This document shows positions 29,722 to 38,704 of a DNA stretch of 64,000 nucleotides, one piece after another. Source of the DNA: Streptomyces sp. NBC_01481 (GTDB lineage Bacteria; Actinomycetota; Actinomycetes; Streptomycetales; Streptomycetaceae); assembly GCF_026339995.1 (NCBI RefSeq), contig NZ_JAPEPT010000007.1:380191-444190 (forward strand). Direction: 5' to 3'. The notes beneath the pieces are model-generated. The model was not told the DNA's origin, searched no databases, and saw nothing but the letters and a program-made list of their open reading frames with translations. A program made the translations under genes and the position numbers. Each line of letters begins with the position of its first letter. Positions within the stretch are counted from its first letter, which is position 1.

Positions 29722-30756
29722 GTGGCAAGAAAACCGATACCTGTCGTCGTTCTCGCGGGCTTTTTGGGATCTGGCAAGACAACCGTGCTCAACAATCTGC
29801 TGCGGGCCAGCCGCGGCACTCGGATCGGCGCCATCGTCAATGACTTCGGTGCCATCGAGATCGACGCCATGACCGTGGCCGGTCAGCTCGGTGATTCCAC
29901 CGTGTCCCTCGGCAACGGCTGTCTGTGCTGCGCCGTGGACGTCGGCGAGCTGGATGTCTTCCTCGACAAGCTCACCCGGCCCGCCGTTGGCCTCGACGTG
30001 ATCGTCATCGAGGCCAGCGGACTCGCTGAGCCGCAGGAACTAGTCCGCATGCTTCTGGCCAGCGAGAACAAGCGCATCGTCTATGGCGGACTTGTCCAGG
30101 TCGTCGACTCTGCCGAGTTCGGCCGGACACGGGCGCGGCACCCTGAGATCGACCGGCATCTCGGGATCGCCGATCTGATCGTTCTGAACAAGGCGGACCG
30201 TATCGGTGAGGTGGCCGGCCAGCGGTTGCGCGAGAAGATCGCGCCTCTCGCCGAGGGAGCTGCCGTGATGTCGGCGACGTACGGGCGGATCGACCCCGAG
30301 TTGCTCTTCGAGTGCCGACCCCGGACCGAGCGCGCGGGGCAGCTGTCGTTCGAGGATCTGCGCGGCGACGATCACGACGGCCATCTGCACGCGGCCTACG
30401 AGACCGTGTCCTTCAGCTCGGCCGAGGCGCTCCACCCGCGCAGGTTGCTGGACTTTCTCGACTCGCGGCCCGAGGGTCTCTACCGCATCAAGGGCTTTGT
30501 CGACTTCGGCGCACCCGACCCGCGCAACCGGTATGCCGTCCACGCCGTCGGCCGATTTCTCCGGTTCTACCCGGAGCCCTGGCCGGACGGTGCGCAGCGG
30601 GCGAGCCAGCTGGTCCTGATCGGGTCCGGCATCGACGCGGAAGCCCTGATCAAGGAACTCGACGCCGCCCGGGTGACCCGACCGCAGGACGCCCCCGATG
30701 AGCACAGCATGTGGGGCGTCCTGCGGTTCGTCCAGGCGGAAGGCGACGAGCGCTAG
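29722..30756 (+). CDS. CobW/COG0523-family metallochaperone GTPase
   Basis: The 344-residue P-loop GTPase has Walker A GFLGSGKTT near the N-terminus, the CxCC metal-binding motif in GNGCLCCAVD that defines COG0523, Walker B-like VIVIEASGLAEP, the NKAD guanine motif and a CobW_C domain (VSFSSAEALHPRRLLDFLDS). Family members deliver zinc, cobalt or iron to client proteins; which metal is unknown here. GTG 29722 sits 8-9 nt after a -10 box with no ribosome-binding site, so it is probably leaderless. TTG 29716 is an alternative start. Its stop overlaps the convergent parC stop. Confidence 0.88.
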   Translation: MARKPIPVVVLAGFLGSGKTTVLNNLLRASRGTRIGAIVNDFGAIEIDAMTVAGQLGDSTVSLGNGCLCCAVDVGELDVFLDKLTRPAVGLDVIVIEASGLAEPQELVRMLLASENKRIVYGGLVQVVDSAEFGRTRARHPEIDRHLGIADLIVLNKADRIGEVAGQRLREKIAPLAEGAAVMSATYGRIDPELLFECRPRTERAGQLSFEDLRGDDHDGHLHAAYETVSFSSAEALHPRRLLDFLDSRPEGLYRIKGFVDFGAPDPRNRYAVHAVGRFLRFYPEPWPDGAQRASQLVLIGSGIDAEALIKELDAARVTRPQDAPDEHSMWGVLRFVQAEGDER

Positions 30757-33203
30757 CTTGCCGGGCCCGCCAGCACCGCCACCGCCGAGGTCAGCGGAGT
30801 GCCCGAGCCGTCACGGCGCGGGTCCGGCTCCGGGAGCTCGGCCGGTGAGCCGTTCTTCTGTGCTGCCCGGGCCGGGGCCGGGCCCGCCCACGCCAGTACG
30901 AGCACGTCCTCGCCCTTGAGGAAGCGCTGGCAGCGCACCCCGCCCGTGGCCCGCCCCTTGCGGGGGTACTGGTCGAACGGCGTGAGCTTCGCCGTCAGCG
31001 CCGAGTCGTCCAGCGTGCCGTGCGATCCCGCGACCGTGAACACCACCGCGTCCCCGGCCGGGTCCACCGCCGTGAACGAGATCACCTCGGCGCCCTCATA
31101 CAGTTTGATTCCGGCCATGCCGCCCGCTGCCCGGCCCTGCGGCCGGACCTGCCCCGCCTGATAGCGCAGCAGCTGCGCGTCGGACGTCACGAAGACCAGG
31201 TCCTCCTCGCCCGTACGCAGCTCGGCGCCGCCGACGATCCGGTCACCGTCCCTGAGGGCGATGACCTCCAACTCGTCCTTGTTGGCCGGGTAGTCGGGCA
31301 CGACGCGCTTGACGACACCCTGCAGGGTGCCCAGCGCCAGGCCCGGCGAGGACTCGTCGAGTGTGGTGAGACAGACGATCTGCTCCGCCGTCTCCAGCGA
31401 CAGGAACTCCGCGACCGGCGCGCCGCCCGAGAGATTGGGCGCGGACGCCGTGTCCGGCAGCTGTGGCAGATCGATCACCGCGAGCCGCAGCAGCCGCCCG
31501 GTCGAGGTCACCGCCCCCACATCGCCGCGCGCGGTCGCCGGGACGGCCGAGACGATCACGTCGTGCTTGGTGCGCTTGCCGCCGTCGTCGGCAAGCGGCT
31601 CGCCGGTGGCCGTACGCGCCAGCAGGCCCGTCGAGGACAGCAGCACCCGGCACGGGTCGTCCGCGACCTCCAGTGCCACCGCGGCGACGGTCGTGCCCGC
31701 CGACTCCAGCAGCACGGTCCGTCGCTCGGTGCCGAACTTCTTGGCCACCGCGGCCAGTTCGGAGGAGACCAGCTTGCGCAGCTCGTTGTCCGACTCCAGG
31801 ATGCCGGTCAGCTCGTCGATCTCGCCGTTCAGCCGGTCGCGCTCGCTCTCCAGCTCGATCTTGTCGAACTTGGTCAGCCGGCGCAGCGGGGTGTCCAGGA
31901 TGTACTGCGTCTGGATCTCGCTGAGCGAGAAATGCTCGATCAGCCGCTCCTTCGCCTGCGCGGAGTTGTCGCTGGAGCGGATGAGGCGGATGACCTCGTC
32001 GATGTCGAGCAGGGCGACGAGCAGGCCCTCGACCAGATGCAGCCGGTCGCGCCGCTTGGTGCGCCGGAACTCGCTGCGGCGGCGTACGACGTCGAAGCGG
32101 TGGTCGAGATAGACCTCGAGCAGTTCCTTGAGCCCCAGCGTGAGCGGCTGGCCGTCCACCAGCGCCACATTGTTGATGCCGAAGGACTCCTCCATCGGCG
32201 TCAGCTTGTAGAGCTGCTCGAGGACGGCCTCGGGCACGAAGCCGTTCTTGACCTCGATGACCAGGCGCAGTCCGTGCGAGCGGTCGGTGAGGTCCTTGAC
32301 GTCCGCGATGCCCTGGAGCTTCTTCGACGAGACCAGGTCCTTGATCTTCGCGATGACCTTCTCGGGGCCGACCGTGAAGGGCAGTTCGGTGACGACCAGG
32401 CCCTTGCGGCGGGCCGTGACGTCCTCCACGGAGGCCGTCGCGCGGATCTTGAAGGTTCCGCGGCCCGACTCGTACGCGTCCTTGATGCCGCTCAGGCCCA
32501 CGATCCGGCCACCGGTCGGCAGGTCGGGACCGGGGACGAAGCGCATCAGGGTCTCGAGGTCGGCGCCGGGGTGCCTGATCAGATGGCGGGCGGCGGCGAT
32601 GACCTCGCCCAGATTGTGCGGGGGCATGTTCGTCGCCATGCCGACCGCGATCCCGGACGCGCCGTTGACCAGCAGGTTCGGGTAGGCGGCGGGGAGCACG
32701 ACGGGCTCGCGCTCCTGGCCGTCGTAGTTCGACTCGAAAGCGACCGTGTCCTCGTCGATCGACTCGGTCATGAGGCTGGTGGCGTCGGCCATCCGGCACT
32801 CGGTGTACCGCATGGCGGCGGGCGGGTCGTCATTGCCGAGCGAGCCGAAGTTGCCGTGCCCGTCGACGAGCGGCAGGCGCATGGAGAACGGCTGTGCCAT
32901 CCGCACGAGGGCGTCGTAGATCGACGCGTCGCCGTGCGGATGGAGCTTGCCCATGACCTCGCCCACGACGCGGGCGCACTTCACATAGCCACGGTCGGGG
33001 CGCAGGCCCATTTCGTTCATCTGGTACACGATCCGGCGGTGCACCGGCTTCATACCGTCACGTGCGTCCGGCAGGGCCCGGGAGTAGATCACCGAGTAGG
33101 CGTACTCGAGGAAGGAGCCCTGCATTTCGTCCACGACGTCGATGTCGAGGATCTTCTCCTCGAAATCGTCCGGAGGCGGGGTCTTCGTGCTGCGGCGGGC
33201 CAT
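30753..33203 (-). CDS. parC: DNA topoisomerase IV subunit A (ParC)
   Basis: The 816-residue type IIA DNA-cleaving subunit partners ParE (6483-8600). The breakage-reunion domain holds catalytic Tyr133 (AAMRYTE) and the quinolone-region sequence HPHGDASIYDALV; a coiled-coil and tower region follow, then a C-terminal beta-pinwheel with only degenerate blades (residues ~500-790), more like ParC than GyrA. Start ATG 33203 (MARRSTKTPPPDDF) follows AAGGAG; the open frame continues upstream as antisense to the M16 gene and is not used. Its stop codon and that of the convergent CobW-type gene share CTAG at 30753-30756. Confidence 0.93.
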   Translation of the reverse strand: MARRSTKTPPPDDFEEKILDIDVVDEMQGSFLEYAYSVIYSRALPDARDGMKPVHRRIVYQMNEMGLRPDRGYVKCARVVGEVMGKLHPHGDASIYDALVRMAQPFSMRLPLVDGHGNFGSLGNDDPPAAMRYTECRMADATSLMTESIDEDTVAFESNYDGQEREPVVLPAAYPNLLVNGASGIAVGMATNMPPHNLGEVIAAARHLIRHPGADLETLMRFVPGPDLPTGGRIVGLSGIKDAYESGRGTFKIRATASVEDVTARRKGLVVTELPFTVGPEKVIAKIKDLVSSKKLQGIADVKDLTDRSHGLRLVIEVKNGFVPEAVLEQLYKLTPMEESFGINNVALVDGQPLTLGLKELLEVYLDHRFDVVRRRSEFRRTKRRDRLHLVEGLLVALLDIDEVIRLIRSSDNSAQAKERLIEHFSLSEIQTQYILDTPLRRLTKFDKIELESERDRLNGEIDELTGILESDNELRKLVSSELAAVAKKFGTERRTVLLESAGTTVAAVALEVADDPCRVLLSSTGLLARTATGEPLADDGGKRTKHDVIVSAVPATARGDVGAVTSTGRLLRLAVIDLPQLPDTASAPNLSGGAPVAEFLSLETAEQIVCLTTLDESSPGLALGTLQGVVKRVVPDYPANKDELEVIALRDGDRIVGGAELRTGEEDLVFVTSDAQLLRYQAGQVRPQGRAAGGMAGIKLYEGAEVISFTAVDPAGDAVVFTVAGSHGTLDDSALTAKLTPFDQYPRKGRATGGVRCQRFLKGEDVLVLAWAGPAPARAAQKNGSPAELPEPDPRRDGSGTPLTSAVAVLAGPAS

Positions 33204-33371
33204 CGCGGCTGCTGCTCCTTCACGTACCAGGTCTGGAACTGACGCCGACCATTGTGGACCGTCCCACTGACAACGCCGACCGCGACCCGGGAACTTCGCC
33301 CGGTCCAGACCTCCCCCTCTAAAGTGGCAGGGCTGACAAAGACAAGCAGCATCGCGATCGAAGGGACGTAC

Positions 33372-34715
33372 ATGCCCATGGGTCACACGGCCACAGCGCA
33401 GGCCGGTTCCGGCGGCCTCACAGCGACAGAGCACCGGCTGGCCAACGGCCTGCGTGTGGTCCTCTCCGAGGACCATCTGACCCCGGTCGCCGCGGTCTGC
33501 CTCTGGTACGACGTCGGCTCGCGCCACGAGGTCAAGGGCCGTACCGGCCTGGCTCACCTCTTCGAGCACCTGATGTTCCAGGGGTCGGGGCAGGTCAAGG
33601 GCAACGGTCACTTCGAGCTGGTGCAGGGGGCCGGCGGCTCGCTGAACGGCACCACCAGCTTCGAGCGCACCAACTACTTCGAGACCATGCCCACCCACCA
33701 GCTGGAGCTGGCGCTCTGGCTGGAGGCCGACCGGATGGGCTCGCTGCTCGCCGCGCTCGACGACGAGTCGATGGAGAACCAGCGCGACGTCGTCAAGAAC
33801 GAGCGCCGCCAGCGCTACGACAACGTCCCGTACGGCACGGCCTTCGAGCGGCTGACCGCTCTCGCCTACCCCGAGGGCCACCCGTACCACCACACCCCGA
33901 TCGGCTCGATGGCCGACCTGGACGCGGCGACCCTCGAGGACGCCCGCGCCTTCTTCCGTACGTACTACGCGCCCAACAACGCCGTGCTGTCGGTCGTCGG
34001 CGACATCGACCCGGTGGAAACGCTCGCCTGGATCGAGAAGTACTTCGGCTCCATTCCCTCCCACGACGGCAAGCAGCCGCCGCGCGACGGCTCGCTGCCC
34101 GAGGTCATCGGCGAGCAGCTGCGCGAGGAGATCCGCGAGGAGGTCCCCGCGCGGGCGCTGATGGCCGCCTACCGGCTGCCGCACGACGGCACGCGCGAGT
34201 GCGACGCCGCCGATCTCGCGCTCACCGTTCTCGGCGGCGGCGAGTCCTCCCGGCTGCACAACCGTCTGGTGCGACGCGACCAGACGGCCGTAGCCGCCGG
34301 GTTCGGTCTGCTGCGCCTCGCCGGTGCCCCCTCTCTCGGCTGGCTGGACGTCAAGACGTCCGGCGGTGTCGAGGTCCCGGAGATCGAGGCCGCGGTCGAC
34401 GAGGAGCTGGCGCGGTTCGCCGCCGACGGCCCCACGCCCGAGGAAATGGAGCGCGCGCAGGCCCAGTTGGAGCGCGAGTGGCTGGACCGGCTCGGCACGG
34501 TCGCGGGCCGTGCCGACGAACTGTGCCGGTACGCAGTGCTGTTCGGCGACCCGCAGCTGGCGCTGACCGCCGTGCAGCGGGTGCTCGAGGTCACCGCCGA
34601 GGAGGTGCAGGCGGTCGCCAAGGCGCGGCTGCGCCCCGACAACAGGGCGGTGCTGGTGTACGAACCCGTCTCGGCGCCCGAGGGAAGCAACGAAGAGGAA
34701 GAGGCGGACCAGTGA
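33372..34715 (+). CDS. M16 zinc metallopeptidase, catalytic subunit
   Basis: The 447-residue pitrilysin-family peptidase carries the inverted zinc motif HxxEH (His62-Leu-Phe-Glu65-His66) and the downstream third ligand region (ENQRDVVKNERRQRYDN). The C-terminal half is the homologous non-catalytic M16 domain (PARALMAAYRLP, RLHNRLVR). It is the active half of a two-gene heterodimer with the next gene, as in mitochondrial processing peptidase. Probably cytoplasmic, as no signal peptide is seen. ATG 33372 follows GAAGGGACG. Confidence 0.92.
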   Translation: MPMGHTATAQAGSGGLTATEHRLANGLRVVLSEDHLTPVAAVCLWYDVGSRHEVKGRTGLAHLFEHLMFQGSGQVKGNGHFELVQGAGGSLNGTTSFERTNYFETMPTHQLELALWLEADRMGSLLAALDDESMENQRDVVKNERRQRYDNVPYGTAFERLTALAYPEGHPYHHTPIGSMADLDAATLEDARAFFRTYYAPNNAVLSVVGDIDPVETLAWIEKYFGSIPSHDGKQPPRDGSLPEVIGEQLREEIREEVPARALMAAYRLPHDGTRECDAADLALTVLGGGESSRLHNRLVRRDQTAVAAGFGLLRLAGAPSLGWLDVKTSGGVEVPEIEAAVDEELARFAADGPTPEEMERAQAQLEREWLDRLGTVAGRADELCRYAVLFGDPQLALTAVQRVLEVTAEEVQAVAKARLRPDNRAVLVYEPVSAPEGSNEEEEADQ

Positions 34716-36100
34716 GCGACGCTGCCGTGACGATGACGTACCACCCGCAGCCCACGGCGGGGGACGCCCGGCCCTGGGCGTTTCCCGCCCCCGAGCGCGA
34801 CACGCTGGACAACGGCCTGACCGTGCTGCGCTGCCACCGTCCCGGCCAGCAGGTGGTGGCTGTCGAGCTCTCCCTCGACGCCCCGCTGGACGCCGAGCCC
34901 GAGGGCATCGACGGCGTCGCCACGATCATGGCGCGCGCCCTGTCGGAGGGCACCGACAAGCACACCGCAGAGGAGTTCGCCGCCGAGCTGGAGCGCTGCG
35001 GCGCCACCCTTGACGCGCATGCCGACCACCCCGGCGTCCGGGTCTCCCTGGAGGTCCCGGTCTCCCGGCTGCCCAAGGCGCTCGGCCTGCTCGCCGAGGC
35101 GCTGCGCGCGCCCGCCTTCGCCGACAGCGAGGTGGAGCGGCTCGTACGCAACCGCCTCGACGAGATCCCGCACGAGACGGCCAACCCGGCCCGCCGCGCG
35201 GCCAAGGAGCTCTCCAAGGAGCTCTTCCCGGCCGCCGCCCGTATGTCGCGCCCCCGCCAGGGCACCGAGGAGACGGTGGCCCGGATCGACTCCGCGGCCG
35301 TGCGTGCCTTCTTCGAGGCGCACGTCCGGCCCGCCACGGCCACCGCGGTGATCGTCGGCGACCTCACCGGGGTCGACCTGGACGCCGTTCTCGCCGAGAC
35401 CTTCGGCACCTGGACGGGCGACAGCGCCAAGCCCCGTCCCGTACCGCCGATCACCGCGGAAGACACCGGCCGCGTGGTCATCGTGGACCGCCCGGGCGCC
35501 GTGCAGACCCAGCTGCTGATCGGCCGGATCGGCGCGGACCGGCACGACCGCGTCTGGCCCGCTCAGGTGCTCGGCACGTACTGCCTCGGCGGCACCCTCA
35601 CCTCGCGCCTGGACCGCGTGCTGCGCGAGGAGAAGGGCTACACCTACGGCGTACGGGCCTTCGGTCAGGTGCTGCGGTCCGCCCCGGACGGCTCGGGCGC
35701 CGCGATGCTGGCGATCAGCGGCTCGGTGGACACGCCCAACACCGGACCGGCGCTGGACGACCTGTGGAAGGTGCTGCGGACGCTCGCCGCCGAGGGGCTC
35801 ACCGACGCCGAGCGTGACGTCGCGGTGCAGAACCTGGTGGGTGTCGCGCCGCTGAAGTTCGAGACGGCAGCGTCCGTCGCGGGCACGCTCGCCGACCAGG
35901 TCGAGCAGTTCCTCCCGGACGACTACCAGGCGCAGTTGTACGTGCGGCTGGCCGAGACCGGCACCGTGGAGGCGACGGCGGCGGCCGTCAGCGCCTTCCC
36001 GGTGGACCGTCTGGTCACGGTGCTCGTCGGCGACGCCTCGCAGATCGAGGAGCCGGTCAGGGCGCTGGAAATCGGCGAAGTGACCGTGGTCACCGGCTGA
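34712..36100 (+). CDS. M16 peptidase family, non-catalytic partner
   Basis: The 462-residue M16-fold protein lacks HxxEH: the equivalent region reads DGVATIMARALSEGT. It keeps the C-terminal features of partner subunits, such as the GGTLTSRLDRVLREEKGYTYGV segment with the R/Y motif that binds substrate in heterodimeric M16 enzymes. GTG 34712 overlaps the preceding stop (GTGA), so equal synthesis with the catalytic subunit is likely. Substrate unknown. Confidence 0.9.
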   Translation: MSDAAVTMTYHPQPTAGDARPWAFPAPERDTLDNGLTVLRCHRPGQQVVAVELSLDAPLDAEPEGIDGVATIMARALSEGTDKHTAEEFAAELERCGATLDAHADHPGVRVSLEVPVSRLPKALGLLAEALRAPAFADSEVERLVRNRLDEIPHETANPARRAAKELSKELFPAAARMSRPRQGTEETVARIDSAAVRAFFEAHVRPATATAVIVGDLTGVDLDAVLAETFGTWTGDSAKPRPVPPITAEDTGRVVIVDRPGAVQTQLLIGRIGADRHDRVWPAQVLGTYCLGGTLTSRLDRVLREEKGYTYGVRAFGQVLRSAPDGSGAAMLAISGSVDTPNTGPALDDLWKVLRTLAAEGLTDAERDVAVQNLVGVAPLKFETAASVAGTLADQVEQFLPDDYQAQLYVRLAETGTVEATAAAVSAFPVDRLVTVLVGDASQIEEPVRALEIGEVTVVTG

Positions 36101-36153
36101 TTGCCCCTCGCACGATCCGGACAACTCCGGTTGAACCCGGCGCAACAGACAAG

Positions 36154-36188
36154 CGGAACCCTGGCATCCAAGCGGTGCCGGGGTTCCG
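36154..36188 (+). terminator. terminator of the M16 operon
   Basis: CGGAACCC (36154-36161) pairs with GGGTTCCG (36181-36188), extended inward by GGCA/TGCC with one wobble pair. It lies 53 nt after the M16 partner stop and upstream of the riboswitch transcript. Confidence 0.75.
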
Positions 36189-36341
36189 TGCTATGTCCGG
36201 TTTATTGCGGAGGCTGCCTGTCTGCCCTGTGGGATGCACGACAAAAGGGCCCGTCTGTTTGGTGATTGAAAGTCGGCCCGCCTAGCGTCGGTCCGGCTGT
36301 TCGCCAGTAGCCCGTCGCATCCGCGGCATCGGACAGCCATC

Positions 36342-36482
36342 GCCGAGTCCCCGTCTGGCGCGAGCCTGGGGAGCCGGGGACCCACTCAGTCCCTGGGGTG
36401 AATCGGACGCCTTCGTATCCGTACGGAGGGGCCCGTAGGAGACCTTCCTGCTCCGAACCCGTCAGCTAACCCGGTAGGCGAG
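36342..36482 (+). ncRNA. cyclic di-AMP riboswitch (ydaO/yuaA class)
   Basis: The leader shows the conserved ydaO-yuaA segments: GGGGAGCCGGGGACCC, GGGGTGAATC, CTCCGAACCCGTCAGCTAAC and the closing GGTAGGCG, which pairs with TCGCC at its 5' end (P1). In Streptomyces this class sits before cell-wall hydrolase genes and represses them when c-di-AMP is high. The end lies 25 nt before the M23 start. Boundaries are approximate. Confidence 0.93.
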
Positions 36483-36507
36483 AAGGAAGGAAAGGACCAG
36501 CCTCTTC

Positions 36508-37278
36508 ATGGCGTTCACCCGTGCCACCGGGAAGCACCGTGCCCCGAGCCGCCTGACGCGCAGGAGCGCGAACATGGCGGGCGCAGCGGCCCTTGCCACC
36601 ACCGGCGTCATCGGAACCCTCGCTTCCCCGGCGCTCGCCGCCACCCCGGGCATGGCCCCCGTCGAGGACACCGGCCTGACCCAGGTCGTCACCGCCGACA
36701 CCCTCGCGGACCAGATCGCCGACCAGGCCGCCGCCCAGAAGCAGGAGGCCGCCGAGGCCATCGCCAAGGCGAAGGCGGCGGAGGAGGCCAAGCGCAAGGC
36801 CGAGGCCCGCGTGAAGGCCGCCCGCGAGGCCGAGGAGCGCGCCGCCCGCGAGGCCGAGCGCAAGCGCCTCAACTCCTTCGTCGCGCCGATCAGCGGCTCG
36901 TACGTCTCCACGGGCTACAAGACCGGCGGCGCCGTCTGGTCCTCCGGCAGCCACACCGGCATCGACTTCCACGCCGCCTCCGGCACCACCGTGCACGCGG
37001 TCGGCTCCGGCACCGTCGTCGAGGCCGGCTGGGGCGGCGCCTACGGCAACAACGTCGTGATCAAGATGAAGGACGGCTCGTACACGCAGTACGGCCACCT
37101 CTCCTCGATCGCGGTCTCGGTTGGCGAGAGCGTCACCCCGGGCCGGCAGATAGGCCTCTCCGGCGCGACCGGCAACACCACCGGGCCGCACCTCCACTTC
37201 GAGGCGCGCACCAGCCCCGAGTACGGCTCCGACATCGACCCGGTCGCGTACCTGCGCGCGCACGGCGTCAGCGTCTGA
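36508..37278 (+). CDS. swlC: secreted M23 cell-wall endopeptidase (SwlC-like)
   Basis: The 256-residue protein has a signal peptide (Arg-rich start, hydrophobic core, ALA cleavage near residue 45), a strongly charged Ala/Glu/Lys coiled coil (about 70-125) and a C-terminal LytM/M23 domain. Zinc ligands are visible in SHTGIDFH and GPHLHFE. It should cleave peptidoglycan cross-links during growth, germination or sporulation. The riboswitch-M23 arrangement and the gene position before the GntR/ptsH genes match SwlC of S. coelicolor, so I use that symbol with moderate certainty. Start ATG 36508 follows GGAAAGGA. Confidence 0.88.
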   Translation: MAFTRATGKHRAPSRLTRRSANMAGAAALATTGVIGTLASPALAATPGMAPVEDTGLTQVVTADTLADQIADQAAAQKQEAAEAIAKAKAAEEAKRKAEARVKAAREAEERAAREAERKRLNSFVAPISGSYVSTGYKTGGAVWSSGSHTGIDFHAASGTTVHAVGSGTVVEAGWGGAYGNNVVIKMKDGSYTQYGHLSSIAVSVGESVTPGRQIGLSGATGNTTGPHLHFEARTSPEYGSDIDPVAYLRAHGVSV

Positions 37279-37305
37279 GAACAGCGCCCGAGCGTGGGCG
37301 CGCGA

Positions 37306-37334
37306 GAAGGCCCCGGCTTCCTGCCGGGGCCTTC
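37306..37334 (+). terminator. M23 gene terminator
   Basis: A perfect 11-bp stem (GAAGGCCCCGG at 37306-37316, CCGGGGCCTTC at 37324-37334) with a 7-nt loop starts 28 nt after the stop. Confidence 0.88.
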
Positions 37335-37467
37335 GGCGTTCGGAGCCCTGGCCAAAAGATATCCATGGATTCCCGGGTGCCATCGGAAAATCCGGCCCAC
37401 TGCAATAGAGTCACCGAACAGACGTCAATCGGCTGCGTTTCGCGCGGATTAAAGCGGAGGTTCGGTC

Positions 37468-38145
37468 ATGCGCATTCCCGCGCACTCGGTATGCACGGCG
37501 ATCCGCGACGACATCGTCTCCGGTGTATTCGAGCGCGGCAGCCGGCTCACCGAGGAGCAGCTGGCGCGCCGCTACGGCGTCTCCCGGGTCCCGGTGCGCG
37601 AGGCCCTGCGCACCCTGGAGTCCGAGGGCTTCGTCACCACCCGCCGGCACGCGGGTGCCTGTGTCGCCGAGCCCACCGAGCAGGAGGCGGCCGACCTGCT
37701 GGAGGTCCGGATGCTGCTGGAGCCCCTCGGCGCGGCCCGCGCGGCCCAGCGGCGGACGGAAGCGCACCTGAAGGTCCTGCGCGGCCTGGTAAGGCTGGGC
37801 CAGGAGCGCGCACGCCGCGGCCAGGGCGAGGACCTGCGGTCGCTGGGCGGCTGGTTCCACGAGACCCTCGCCCAGGCCTCCGGCAGCCCGGGGCTGATCG
37901 CGCTGCTCACCCAGCTGCGGCACAAGATCGCCTGGATGTACGCCGTCGAACAGCCCGCCACGCCCGTGGACTCCTGGGCGGAGCACGGCGCGATCGTGGA
38001 CGCGGTGGCGCGCGGCGATGTGGAGCGGGCGCGCGCGCTGACGGCTGTGCACGCGGAGCGGGCCGCATCGGCGCACCGGCTGCGCCGTCCCGAGCGGGTG
38101 AGGACTTCGCAACATGCCGTAAACACCACGAGCGTTCGCCATTAA
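37468..38145 (+). CDS. GntR-family regulator (FadR/FCD subgroup)
   Basis: The 225-residue regulator has an N-terminal winged helix (LTEEQLARRYGVSRVPVREA) and an FCD effector domain (about 85-210). GCGGAGGT-like sequence precedes ATG 37468. It is convergent with ptsH and is the conserved neighbour in other Streptomyces. Target genes and ligand are unknown. Confidence 0.9.
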   Translation: MRIPAHSVCTAIRDDIVSGVFERGSRLTEEQLARRYGVSRVPVREALRTLESEGFVTTRRHAGACVAEPTEQEAADLLEVRMLLEPLGAARAAQRRTEAHLKVLRGLVRLGQERARRGQGEDLRSLGGWFHETLAQASGSPGLIALLTQLRHKIAWMYAVEQPATPVDSWAEHGAIVDAVARGDVERARALTAVHAERAASAHRLRRPERVRTSQHAVNTTSVRH

Positions 38146-38250
38146 CAGGCGCGCTGTATACAAAGGGAAGGATATTCGCGGGGCTCCTTTTCTGCTGCCC
38201 GAATTCATGGAGCCGGGCGCGGAAATGAACGTCGGGCCGGGAAATGCGCA

Positions 38251-38286
38251 CAGCCGCGGTCGCCTCAATTCGGGAGACCGCGGCTG
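38251..38286. terminator. bidirectional terminator gntR / ptsH
   Basis: CAGCCGCGGTC (38251-38261) pairs perfectly with GACCGCGGCTG (38276-38286) around a 14-nt loop between the two convergent genes. Confidence 0.85.
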
Positions 38287-38316
38287 CGTACCGCCGGGCG
38301 CATTCTGCTCAGCCGC

Positions 38317-38598
38317 TCAGACCGTTTCGGGAAGCTCCTCGAGCCCCTCGGCGACCAGCTTGGCCAGCCGGTCCAGGGCCGCCTCGGCGCCGTCCGCCTC
38401 GGAAGCGAGCACGATCTCCTCGCCGCCCTGCGCGCCGAGGCCGAGCACGGCGAGCATGGAGCCGGCGTTGACCGGGTTGCCGTCGGCCTTGGCGATCGTC
38501 ACGGGGACGCCGGCAGCCGTGGCGGCACGGACGAAGATGGAAGCGGGGCGGGCGTGAAGGCCCTCGGCCCAGCCGACATTGACGCGGCGCTCAGCCAT
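38317..38598 (-). CDS. ptsH: phosphocarrier protein HPr
   Basis: HPr (93 residues) passes phosphate from Enzyme I to sugar-specific EIIA proteins. The active-site His15 is in GLHARPAS, and Ser47 lies in NAGSMLAVLGLG, the region phosphorylated by HPr kinase in Firmicutes. Length and sequence match Streptomyces HPr. ATG 38598 is preceded by AAGGGC; an in-frame upstream start adds five residues and breaks the His15 numbering. Confidence 0.95.
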   Translation of the reverse strand: MAERRVNVGWAEGLHARPASIFVRAATAAGVPVTIAKADGNPVNAGSMLAVLGLGAQGGEEIVLASEADGAEAALDRLAKLVAEGLEELPETV

Positions 38599-38690
38599 GG
38601 TGTTGCCCTTCAAGTCTCAACGGTTGTCTAGACCAGTCTCTCATGTGTCGCGGCGTGCTCCCGAACCGACCCGCGACCGGTGGGTGAGCC

Positions 38691-38696
38691 GTACGC
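38691..38696 (+). promoter_or_regulatory. -10 box of leaderless patA
   Basis: TACGCT lies 8 nt before ATG 38705, matching the housekeeping TANNNT box. No ribosome-binding site precedes the ATG, so transcription probably starts at or next to the start codon. A matching -35 box was not convincing. Confidence 0.5.
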
Positions 38697-38704
38697 TTTC
38701 ACAC

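Noticed and set aside
33204..34259. N-terminal extension of parC
   Set aside because: The frame stays open upstream of ATG 33203 but is antisense to the M16 peptidase gene; ParC proteins begin at MARR.
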